Source: Desmonostoc geniculatum HA4340-LM1
GTDB taxonomy: Bacteria > Cyanobacteriota > Cyanobacteriia > Cyanobacteriales > Nostocaceae
Reading direction: 5' to 3'
NCBI GenBank assembly: GCA_019359545.1
Contig: JAHHHB010000002.1
Coordinates: forward strand, 124,001 to 188,000
DNA: 64,000 nucleotides
In this document: one piece after another, positions 57,015-64,000 of the stretch
Position numbering within the stretch: position 1 is the first letter of the stretch
How the letters are laid out: each line of letters starts with the position of its first letter
The notes under the pieces: model-generated
Databases searched by the model: none
Told to the model about the DNA's origin: nothing
Seen by the model: only the letters and a program-made list of their open reading frames with translations
Program-made: the position numbers and the translations under genes

Positions 57015-57719
57015 ATGATTGAACGGAAATCTTTAGGAATCAAATACTTTGCAGTACTGATTGGTTTCCTGCGCGATCGCCAAGGATTTTTAGAGGAAGT
57101 TCGCCAAGGTACAAGATTACCAAATAAAATCATCTCTCTACTAGTTTGTAGTTCCTTATTCCTCGCAGTTTATGGCGGAATAATTGGTGCATATCATAGC
57201 TGGATGCAAGCTTTATCTTCCGCCATTAAACTCCCAGCCCTTTATTTAATTACACTGCTAATTTGTATCCCAACGTTGTATTTTGCTAACGTTATTTTTG
57301 GTTCCAAACGGACTTTTGGACAGCATTTAGCATTAGTATTGACTGCGGTTTCCGTAACTAGCGTACTTTTATTTAGTTTTGCACCAATTACCCTCTTCTT
57401 CTTACTTACCACCAATAATTACCAATTTTTAATTCTCTTAAATGTCTTGATTTTTGCACTGACTGGATTTATTGGTATTTCCTCGTTATATCAAGCCACG
57501 AGTTTAGTTCTAGAACAGGATAACGAAGGTAGCAATACACGCCAAAAGATTTTACAATTTTGGCTATTTCTTTATGCTTTCGTCGGTAGTCAGCTAGGAT
57601 GGACTCTCAGACCGTTTTTTGGCACACCTGATTCTGTGTTTCAATTGTTCCGTGAAAGAGAAGGTAATTTTTATCTCAGTGTGATTCAAGCTATTAGCTA
57701 CTTGTTGGGAATTCGTTAA
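57015..57719 (+). CDS. Multi-pass membrane protein, first of a tandem pair
   Basis: 234 residues from ATG at 57015 (a GTG fifteen bases upstream is also in frame). A cytosolic-looking start (IKYFAVLIGFLRDRQGFLEEVRQG) is followed by about six hydrophobic spans (SLLVCSSLFLAVYGGIIGAY, LPALYLITLLICIPTLYFAN, LVLTAVSVTSVLLFSFAPIT, and others), then LGWTLRPFFGTPDSVFQLFRE. Cyanobacterial relatives carry unhelpful names such as 'actin-binding WH2 protein', and I do not trust that label. Some Yip1-like flavour is seen. Paralogue 301 bp downstream. Function unknown. Confidence 0.75.
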   Translation: MIERKSLGIKYFAVLIGFLRDRQGFLEEVRQGTRLPNKIISLLVCSSLFLAVYGGIIGAYHSWMQALSSAIKLPALYLITLLICIPTLYFANVIFGSKRTFGQHLALVLTAVSVTSVLLFSFAPITLFFLLTTNNYQFLILLNVLIFALTGFIGISSLYQATSLVLEQDNEGSNTRQKILQFWLFLYAFVGSQLGWTLRPFFGTPDSVFQLFREREGNFYLSVIQAISYLLGIR

Positions 57720-57798
57720 TTAGCAATTAGGTAATAAGTAAGTGGGCAAGAATAAATTAAATTACATTAAGTAATGTAAAATTCAATTGAATTAGGTT

Positions 57799-57844
57799 GT
57801 AGTAAGGGCTTTAGCCCTTAAGAGAGGACTAAAGTCCCCACTAC
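57799..57844. repeat. Palindromic dispersed repeat between the tandem membrane genes
   Basis: gtagtaagggctttagccct ... ggactaaagtccccactac, two stacked small palindromes forming one long imperfect inverted repeat; a common Nostocales intergenic element. The rest of 57720-58019 is AT-rich and featureless. Confidence 0.6.
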
Positions 57845-58019
57845 AAACCTTTAATTATTTACGCCTACTTACTTAATTCAGGATTCAAAATACTCTGTAA
57901 ATTAGGAGAATCATTGATACATCCATATATAAATCATACTAGATTTCTGATGAATTCTGTTTTTTTATTTTGTGATTACGTGATTAGTAACCATACCAAA
58001 TATCAACCATAAAAGCATT

Positions 58020-58727
58020 ATGTTGGAAAAACAATCTCCCCGCGTTAAACAATTCAATGTTTTGGTCAACTTACTACGCGATCGCCAGTCTTTCTTAGAA
58101 GAAATACGTCTGGGAATAAGATTAGAAAATAAAATCAGTTCTCTGTTCGTAGCTAGTTCCATTTGCTTTGCCATCTATGGAGCAATTATCGGTGCATCCC
58201 ACGGTTGGGCACAGGCATTATCCAGTGCTATCAAACTCCCCGCATTTTATTTATTAACACTGATAATTTGTTTTCCAACTTTGTTCTTTTTCAATGTTTT
58301 GTTTGGTTCTCGCAGTAGTATTCAACAGCATTTCGTTGTCTTGCTCACATCTGTATCAGTAATTAGTGTCCTTTTATTCAGCTTCGCACCAGTCACACTA
58401 TTTTTTCTGATCACTACCCCCGATTCTTATCAATTTTTCAAACTTTTGAATGTATCAATATTTGGAATCACAGGCATCTTTGGCGTTAAATTTCTTTATG
58501 AGGGAATCCAATTACTTTCTCAACAAGATGAAGTTGGCAAAACAACCCGCACCACGATTTTAAGATTTTGGTTATTCCTTTATGCCTTTGTTGGTATGCA
58601 ACTAGGATGGTTTTTCAGACCGTTTTTTGGTGCCCCTGATTCTAAATTTGAGTTGTTTCGAGCGGTGAAAGGGAACTTTTATCTTGATGTAATAGCCGCG
58701 ATTTCGGAAATTTTAGGTTTCCGTTAA
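58020..58727 (+). CDS. Multi-pass membrane protein, second of a tandem pair
   Basis: 235 residues, alignable end to end with the preceding gene: VKQFNVLVNLLRDRQSFLEE at the start, shared spans (IYGAIIGASHGWAQALSSAI, LPAFYLLTLIICFPTLFFF), then LGWFFRPFFGAPDSKFELFR and a C-terminal helix. It arose by tandem duplication but is clearly diverged. A good intrinsic terminator follows at 58875-58900, so the pair may end one transcript. Function unknown; stress or envelope roles would be guesswork. Confidence 0.75.
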   Translation: MLEKQSPRVKQFNVLVNLLRDRQSFLEEIRLGIRLENKISSLFVASSICFAIYGAIIGASHGWAQALSSAIKLPAFYLLTLIICFPTLFFFNVLFGSRSSIQQHFVVLLTSVSVISVLLFSFAPVTLFFLITTPDSYQFFKLLNVSIFGITGIFGVKFLYEGIQLLSQQDEVGKTTRTTILRFWLFLYAFVGMQLGWFFRPFFGAPDSKFELFRAVKGNFYLDVIAAISEILGFR

Positions 58728-58874
58728 TTTAACACCAGGATTTGTGGTAGAAACCTTAACAACCAGCAATTGAACATCTGTTCTTTTTATGGCTTGGCAA
58801 ATTGGCAACTATTACAAAAATAACTGTGTTATTTTCAATACTATACAAGGTGTATTTGCACTTTCAAGCTATTT

Positions 58875-58900
58875 AGACGGGTTGCAACCCGTCTTTATTT
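58875..58900 (+). terminator. Rho-independent terminator
   Basis: Perfect stem agacgggttg/caacccgtct followed by ttattt, 148 bp after the second membrane gene. Confidence 0.8.
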
Positions 58901-58924
58901 ATCGCCAAACAAGGATTTTGATTG

Positions 58925-59131
58925 ATGTCAGACTCAATGAAAGACCAAACATTGCCATGTAAGACTATCTGCAATGATTGTGCTTTCTATGTTTTGGTAG
59001 AAGGAACCATAGAATGCATTCACCCTGAAGAATTTGGTGTTAATTGTTCTACCGTCATTTTCTGCAATTCGTTTCAGCCAACACAAGAAGTTGAAAGTCC
59101 TTGTGTAACATACGGCGACGATCAAGAATAA
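58925..59131 (+). CDS. Small Cys-rich protein
   Basis: 68 residues from ATG at 58925. Seven cysteines, including CKTICNDCAFYV, ECIHPEEFGVNCS and FCNSFQP, in a pattern suited to a small metal (zinc or iron-sulfur) knuckle. No signal peptide. It follows the terminator by 25 bp. No family name could be given; it is probably a genuine small cyanobacterial protein because of the cysteine spacing. Confidence 0.6.
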   Translation: MSDSMKDQTLPCKTICNDCAFYVLVEGTIECIHPEEFGVNCSTVIFCNSFQPTQEVESPCVTYGDDQE

Positions 59132-59722
59132 TATCATGTCCGTTGAATACTTATAGTTAAGGCTGGCGCGGAGAGATTTTAATAATAAGTGATTAGCCGG
59201 AGATGACATAACATCAAAAGCATAGGTGCAGCCAGCCTTTGGTATCGCTCTCAAACTCAAAAACCCAATCGTCATGACTGGGGTTTTGGTGGGGCTATAT
59301 TACCCCAAGGTTAGTTATAGAAGTTATATATAAGTCGTTCGTTGTTCTGATAATGACTACAACGCCGAGATTGCTAATTCCAGAAAACTAGTTAGGATTT
59401 ACGCAACAACTCTCTAAAAATCTTATTCCTTTATAGCTGCCTCATTGAGTCTCTTTGCTTGGTAGTGCCTGGGATGTCTACAGTGTCCTGGTTGCGTGCG
59501 ATCGCCACTCGTTGTTTTTGCCCTCCAGATTATTGATATCCTGATTCAGAAAATCGTCACCGAAGAGGAAAAGGGCAGGAAGCAGGCAGAAACCCCATAA
59601 ATAAATTTAGGGGCTTGAAACAAGGACGCAATATGGTTTAATTAATCCGCGTTCCTAATTAGATAATTGTGCAATCATTTTGCAGTAAAATTAGTCGTCT
59701 AGATACAGGAGGGCTTTTTGCG
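59132..59722. other. Intergenic region with an IS-end-like sequence
   Basis: The stretch 59173-59206 (ttttaataataagtgattag, then ccggagatgaca) resembles 63066-63093, where a toxin gene is cut. A hairpin ggctggc...gccagcc (59162-59240) and a smaller hairpin ccccataaataaatttaggg are present. No gene was recognised. Confidence 0.45.
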
Positions 59723-61075
59723 ATGACTCGTGTCATCATAGTACGTCATGGTCAAAGCAGCTATAACACCGAGCGGCGTATCCAAGGGCGCACTGATGCG
59801 TCAACATTAACCGAAAAAGGTCGTAACGATGCCAGTAAACTAGGTAAAGCCCTCAGTAATCTTTCATTTAATGCGATTTACAGCAGTCCCCTGCAACGAG
59901 CGAAACACACAGCAGATATTATCCATAGTGAGTTAGTTTCTGGTGCTGGACAATCTGCTGTAGTGCAAGTTTCTGATTTGCTGTTGGAAATTGACTTGCC
60001 TTTATGGGAAGGGATGCTCACAGCCGAAGTCAAGCAGGAGTTAGCTGAAGACTACCGCACTTGGCACGAACGCCCCCACGAACTACGGATGCTGCTTAAT
60101 GAAGCGCAGGGAACAAGAGAACATTTTCCGGTTCTGGCTTTATATGAACAAGCGCAGCAATTCTGGCGAGAAATTTTATCCCAGCATCAAGGCGAAACAA
60201 TTCTCATTGTGGGACATAACGGTATTAATCGCGCCTTGATTAGCACAGCATTAGGAATTCCCCCAAGTCGTTACCATTCAGTACAGCAATCTAACTGTGG
60301 TATCAGCGTCCTCAATTTTGCTGGGGGATTGGGGGAACCAGTGCAACTAGAGTCTTTGAACCAGACGCAACATACCGGAGAGATTCTACCCTCCTTGCGG
60401 CCAGAACATCAAGGAGTACGGTTGCTGCTGGTGCGTCATGGGGAAACAGAGTGGAATCGCCAAACTAGATTTCAAGGGCAAATTGATGTTCCCCTCAACG
60501 ACAACGGTAGACAACAGTCGCAAAAAGCAGGTGAATTTCTCCAAAAAGTAGCGATCGCTCATGCTGTCAGTAGTCCGATGCTACGTCCTAAAGAAACAGC
60601 AGAAATTATCTTAAAACACCATCCAAATGTCAAGCTAGAATTGCAAGATGGTTTAAGAGAAATCAGCCACGGACTTTGGGAAGGAAAATTAGAAACAGAA
60701 ATAGAGCAAGAATTTCCCGGAGAGTTACAGCGCTGGCGGTTAGTCCCAGCCGAAGTCCAAATGCCTGAGGGGGAAAATTTACAACAGGTATGGGAACGTA
60801 GCGTTGCAGCTTGGGAATCAATTGTGCAAACAGCATTAACTAATCAACATAAAACTGTTTTAGTAGTAGCCCACGATGCTACGAATAAAACCTTACTTTG
60901 TCACATTCTGGGTTTACCACTAGAAAATTTCTGGAATTTTCGTCAGGGAAATGGCGCCGTTAGTGTTATTGATTATCTTTCTGGACTAGATAGTTTACCA
61001 GTACTGCAAGCAATGAACATCACCGCTCACTTCGGTGGAGGCGTATTAGATAAAACAGCAGCTGGGGCGTTGTAG
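59723..61075 (+). CDS. Double-domain histidine phosphatase (phosphoglycerate-mutase-like)
   Basis: 450 residues from MTRVIIVRHGQSSYN; the open frame extends 18 codons upstream, but the first motif argues for the internal ATG. Two complete histidine-phosphatase domains: VRHGQSSYN (near 7) with late His VGHNGINRAL, and VRHGETEWN (near 238) with VAHDATNKTL. Both keep the RHG and second His, so both could be catalytic. Members dephosphorylate small phosphoesters; a cyanobacterial relative is reported as a phosphoserine phosphatase, so serine metabolism or cobalamin-type (CobC) roles are options. It is 277 bp upstream of the dihydroorotase-like gene. Confidence 0.85.
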   Translation: MTRVIIVRHGQSSYNTERRIQGRTDASTLTEKGRNDASKLGKALSNLSFNAIYSSPLQRAKHTADIIHSELVSGAGQSAVVQVSDLLLEIDLPLWEGMLTAEVKQELAEDYRTWHERPHELRMLLNEAQGTREHFPVLALYEQAQQFWREILSQHQGETILIVGHNGINRALISTALGIPPSRYHSVQQSNCGISVLNFAGGLGEPVQLESLNQTQHTGEILPSLRPEHQGVRLLLVRHGETEWNRQTRFQGQIDVPLNDNGRQQSQKAGEFLQKVAIAHAVSSPMLRPKETAEIILKHHPNVKLELQDGLREISHGLWEGKLETEIEQEFPGELQRWRLVPAEVQMPEGENLQQVWERSVAAWESIVQTALTNQHKTVLVVAHDATNKTLLCHILGLPLENFWNFRQGNGAVSVIDYLSGLDSLPVLQAMNITAHFGGGVLDKTAAGAL

Positions 61076-61174
61076 GAGTTAATAGTTAGGAGTTAGGAGT
61101 GAGGAACTGGGAGTTAGAAATAAAGTTAGGAGTGAGGAATAAAGTTAGGAGTGATGAGCAAAGAGCAAATAACT

Positions 61175-61281
61175 TATAGCGTTTCCCAGTCTAGTGAAGT
61201 ACGCCCGTAGGGGCACGGCAGTGCCGTGCCCTTACAGCTTGCCATATAATTTTGTACTGCATCTGAATGAGAACCGCTATA
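61175..61281. mobile_element. 107-bp MITE-like element
   Basis: Ends tatagcgtttccc and gagaaccgctata. The core palindrome gtaggggcacggcag/tgccgtgccctta is flanked by agta / gtact arms. Direct repeats ataactta flank it on both sides. Same family and length as the uninterrupted version of 40943-41250. The rest of 61076-61352 holds gttaggagtgaggaa and aactccaaa tandem tracts. Confidence 0.75.
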
Positions 61282-61352
61282 TAACTTATAACTCCAAACT
61301 CGAAACTCCAAATTCCAAACTCCTAATTCCAAACTCCTAATTAAAAACTTTT

Positions 61353-62666
61353 ATGATTGAATTGCTGCAAGAAGTACGGGTAATCGACCCAGTTTCCCAA
61401 ACCGATGAATTATTTGATGTGCTGATTGCTGATGGTTATATCCAAGCAGTGGCTTCGTGCATTTCTGATATCAGTTCCGATACTCAAATCAGAGATTGTC
61501 GGGGATTAGTTCTTGGTTCTGGGTTAGTGGATTTATACAGCCACTCCGGCGAACCAGGGTTTGAAGAACGGGAAACTCTTGTGTCTCTCTTGCAAGCTGC
61601 TGCTGCCGGCGGCTTTACTAGAGTTAGTATATTACCCGATACATCCCCAGCTATTGATAATCCTGCACTTGTGGCGCAGTTGCAGCATAGAAGGGCAGAG
61701 GGGCAGGGGAGCAGAGGGGCAGAGGAGAGTTTGTATACTTCTTCTCCCCTGCTCCCCTGCTCCCCTGCTCCCCTGCTTCATATCTGGGGCGCTATCACCC
61801 CAGATGTAGCTGGGAAGCAAATGACGGAATTGGCAGATTTAGCCTCGGCTGGGGTTGTTGGTTTTACGGATGGTAAGCCTTTAGAAAATTTAGCGCTGGT
61901 GCAGCGGGTGTTAGAGTATCTCCAGCCGTTGGGTAAACCAGTTGCATTTTGGCCTTGCGATCGCCAATTAGCTGCAAATGGTGTAATCAGAGAAGGTGCC
62001 CAAGCACTGCGTTTAGGTTTACCGCCAGTACCCGCCAGTGCCGAAACAAGTGCGATCGCTGCAATTCTTGAATTAGTTGCAGCCATAGGCACACCAGTAC
62101 ATATTATGCGCGTCTCCACAGCCCGCAGCGTGGAATTAATCGCAAGAGCCAAGGCTGCTGGTTTACCCATCACCGCCAGCACTACTTGGATGCATCTTTT
62201 ATTAGATACCAAAGCAATTAAGAGTTATAATACCAGCTTGCATTTAGATCCGCCTTTAGGCAACGCCAGTGATGTAGCGGCCTTGCGTGCGGGGGTGCGT
62301 GAAGGGGTTGTAGATGCGATCGCCATCGACCATGCACCCTACACCTACGAAGAAAAAGTCCAGGCTTTTGCTGAAGCGCCGGCTGGAGCGATCGGTTTCG
62401 AGTTAGCATTGCCTTTGCTGTGGCAATATCTTGTGGAAACTGGGGAATTTACAGCTTTAGAATTATGGCGGGCATTGAGTAGTAATCCAGCCAAGTGTTT
62501 GGGGCAGAAAATCAATGCAATTAGCCCTCATCAATCAGCAGAACTAACTTTATTTGACCCCCAACAAACCTGGAAAGTTGAAAGGAAAAATCTGCATACA
62601 CTTTCACAAAATACACCTTGGTTAGGACAACAATTAAAAGGTCGGGTTGTGCAAACTTGGTGTTAG
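61353..62666 (+). CDS. Dihydroorotase-like protein lacking key metal ligands
   Basis: 437 residues, amidohydrolase fold of the class-I dihydroorotase type (GSGLVDLYSHSGEPGFEERETL, TRVSILPDTSPAIDNPA, VHIMRVSTARSVELI, AIDHAPYTYEEK). The metal-binding HxH motif expected after D reads YSH, the following substrate Arg is Gly, the usual His of the H-x-E-D segment is replaced (WPCDR), and the PHH pair reads WMH. It is therefore probably a non-catalytic paralogue (as the PyrC' partners that scaffold aspartate transcarbamoylase) or has a changed activity. A repeat-derived loop (61691-61778) is inserted in frame near residue 115-142. ATG start. Confidence 0.8.
   Translation: MIELLQEVRVIDPVSQTDELFDVLIADGYIQAVASCISDISSDTQIRDCRGLVLGSGLVDLYSHSGEPGFEERETLVSLLQAAAAGGFTRVSILPDTSPAIDNPALVAQLQHRRAEGQGSRGAEESLYTSSPLLPCSPAPLLHIWGAITPDVAGKQMTELADLASAGVVGFTDGKPLENLALVQRVLEYLQPLGKPVAFWPCDRQLAANGVIREGAQALRLGLPPVPASAETSAIAAILELVAAIGTPVHIMRVSTARSVELIARAKAAGLPITASTTWMHLLLDTKAIKSYNTSLHLDPPLGNASDVAALRAGVREGVVDAIAIDHAPYTYEEKVQAFAEAPAGAIGFELALPLLWQYLVETGEFTALELWRALSSNPAKCLGQKINAISPHQSAELTLFDPQQTWKVERKNLHTLSQNTPWLGQQLKGRVVQTWC
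61691..61778. repeat. In-frame inverted repeat in the dihydroorotase-like gene
   Basis: Purine tract aggggcaggggagcagaggg on one side, and tandem ctcccctg copies (four) on the other, forming a long imperfect hairpin. It encodes a loop RAEGQGSRGAEE ... SPLLPCSPAPLL not expected in the family. Confidence 0.8.
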
Positions 62667-62747
62667 TTGTGTTCAATACTGTTAATACAAATTCTCTGGG
62701 TAATTTGTCAATATAGCCATATGATGTGATTTCTGAGGGACAATTCC

Positions 62748-63017
62748 ATGATGGAAACAGATATTTTAGTGAAAGTTACAGCAGAAGGTCAATTGAAACT
62801 CCCAGTAGAACTTCAGGCGCAACTTCACGCTGGTGATGAATATCTTGTGACTATTACAGATGAGGAAATTGTATTAAAGAAAATCTCTAAGCCAAGTGTT
62901 GATTTAGATCAATTTCTCGAAAAAATGGATGCACTTGAACCTGACCCTAATCAACCAAGCTTAGAAGAAATTCATGAAATCGTTAAGGAAGTGCGACAGG
63001 AGTTATGGTCTAAATAA
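62748..63017 (+). CDS. AbrB/VapB-type antitoxin
   Basis: 89 residues. The N-terminal swapped-hairpin DNA-binding pattern is VKVTAEGQLKLPVELQAQLH, then GDEYLVTITDEEIVLKKIS. An acidic helical tail (LDQFLEKMDALEPDPNQP...EIVKEVRQELW) would wrap a toxin. The stop overlaps the ATG of the next frame by one base (TAATG), as in co-translated antitoxin-toxin pairs. The toxin is broken, so the antitoxin is an orphan that may still repress its own promoter. Confidence 0.85.
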   Translation: MMETDILVKVTAEGQLKLPVELQAQLHAGDEYLVTITDEEIVLKKISKPSVDLDQFLEKMDALEPDPNQPSLEEIHEIVKEVRQELWSK

Positions 63018-63082
63018 TGAAAATTGTGCTTGATGTTAACGTTTGGATTTCGGCTTTGCTTTGGGTTTTAATAAGTGATTAG
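63017..63082 (+). pseudogene. 5' stub of a PIN-domain toxin, interrupted
   Basis: Reads MKIVLDVNVWISALLWV, the conserved start of PIN-family VapC-like toxins (catalytic first Asp kept), then a foreign LISD and stop. The foreign sequence ttttaataagtgattaggcg resembles 59173-59192, so an inserted element or its remnant cut the gene. No later toxin sequence was found in the window. Confidence 0.85.
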
Positions 63083-64000
63083 GCGGACATGATATCACAC
63101 ATTTGCAAAAACTTCTGGTTCAATACTTGCATAGTATTTTTGCCTGATTTTCCTCAGAAGCTAACGGCAGTAGTTACAGTGGTTTGCTTAGCTCATCATA
63201 GCCAGAGCGATTTACTAGCTAAACTTTTCACCAACACAAAACCTAAGCCACTGAACTGCTTACCAACTCTACCGTGTAGACACAAGTCTTTTAGAGTTAT
63301 TGCGTAACGTAGGATAGGTTAATTTTTGCTCTTCGATGCATCAAAGGTGCTCTTCGATGCATCAAAGGTGCTCTTCGATGCATCAAAGGTGTAGAGCGAT
63401 GCTTCAAAGGTGTAGGTCGATGCAACAAAGGTGCTCTTCGATGCAACAAAGATGCAGGGCGATGCATCTTTGTTGCAAGTCAAGAGACTTGTGTGTATAT
63501 CGTAGCTTTGTAGGGGAGAGGTTTGGAGAGAGGTATTGCAAATAAGAGTAACGCATTCCCCACGCATAAATGCGGGGGCTTTTAGCAGAGAAAGAGAAAT
63601 AGCGGTTTGGTTCCTGCTCAGGTTCCGAAACACTATCCCCCGAGCCTCTAGGCGCGGTTACGATTAAACAGAGGATGGACTCATCCCCACGCCCCAGAAA
63701 CACATTGTTTTGCCTTTTGGCAAGCAGTGCGCTTCTAGCCTATCAAGGCTACGCGACAGCCTTTGCGTCTACTGGCGAAGCCGTTTCTGTGGAATCACAC
63801 AGTGCCTTTGCCCATTTCGACATACACTTAATTCTCTCATGAAACACAAGTATTTTTGGACTCTGAATAAATTCAGATGCGCCTTACTCTCATACATGAA
63901 TGTAGGGGCTTCCACGGCGCGAGGACTTTGGTGAAAAGTCAGATCGAGTATCTTATGTCGATCGCTTAGCTAAGTTTGTTTCAGCCGATTGATCGCAGAA
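63083..64000. other. Repeat and IS-remnant zone at right edge
   Basis: After the cut toxin come about 240 bp of unassigned DNA, the 21-bp tandem array (63328-63474), a hairpin ccccacgcataaatgcgggg (63558-63578) and a second tacatgaatgta hairpin followed by ggggcttcc (63888-63911). Hairpins of this form sit at the 3' ends of IS200/IS605 TnpB elements, which would then read on the minus strand. No intact transposase is present in the window. Short frames here look like chance or decayed tails. Confidence 0.5.
63328..63474. repeat. Seven tandem copies of a 21-bp unit
   Basis: Consensus gctcttcgatgcatcaaagg plus t; the first three copies are identical, the last four diverge. The length is a multiple of three and it is open in several frames (for example MHQRCSS repeated), but no gene is supported. 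Each unit carries the near-palindrome cgatgcatc. Confidence 0.9.

Noticed and set aside
63328-63474. Possible CRISPR array
   Set aside because: Units are contiguous 21-bp copies with no unique spacers and no cas genes nearby.
63089-63934. Several short frames at the right edge as genes
   Set aside because: They run through tandem repeats and IS-end hairpins, have low-complexity or chance-like composition, and lack start signals.
1-64000. tRNA, rRNA or riboswitch
   Set aside because: No cloverleaf, conserved rRNA stretch or known aptamer core was recognised by eye. A tRNAscan or Rfam search would be decisive; absence is not proven.

Overview
The window comes from a filamentous, Nostoc-like cyanobacterium. 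The evidence is frequent HIP1 octamers (gcgatcgc), cyanobacterial families (CrtR-type hydroxylase, CruP-like flavoprotein, COP23 protein, PEP-CTERM lipase, TpsA/TpsB/CHAT set) and the many short dispersed repeats typical of Nostocales. No rRNA, tRNA or CRISPR array was recognised.

Positions 1-32843, all on the minus strand, form one secondary-metabolite locus. In transcription order it holds an AvtA-like aminotransferase, a LamG-patatin protein, hphA, hphB and a fused hphCD (homophenylalanine precursor pathway), and a small hydrophobic protein. These are followed by two complete bimodular synthetases of the same A-PCP-C-A-PCP-E layout, a C-A-PCP synthetase, an NTF2-like protein, and a C-A-PCP-C-A-nMT synthetase cut by the left edge. 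This is the layout of an anabaenopeptin (ureido cyclic hexapeptide) synthetase, aptA-aptB-aptC, with aptD and the transporter expected beyond position 1. The two AptA proteins look like alternative starters: one first A domain has an aromatic-type pocket and the other a basic-type pocket, while both second modules have Lys-type pockets followed by epimerases, matching the invariant D-Lys.

Positions 33744-46739 are mostly housekeeping and accessory genes: glgA, hemC, a coiled-coil protein, an LprI-like protein, a CrtR-type hydroxylase, a frameshifted antitoxin, a GDSL lipase, a TnpB fragment, a TPR membrane protein and a COP23 protein. Positions 46880-54432 (plus strand) hold a two-partner secretion set (TpsA, TpsB) followed by an exported TPR-CHAT peptidase. 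Positions 55266-63017 hold cruP, two tandem multi-pass membrane paralogues, a small Cys-rich protein, a double histidine phosphatase, a dihydroorotase-like protein lacking key metal ligands, and an antitoxin whose PIN toxin is cut off. The right end (63083-64000) is a repeat and IS-remnant zone.

The strongest unusual signal is the repeat ecology. At least six MITE-like elements are visible, one nested inside another with a 9-bp target duplication. Palindromic repeats also lie in frame inside the NRPS genes, four times at the same inter-subdomain linker of different A domains. Function calls rest on motif recognition by eye; no database search was run.
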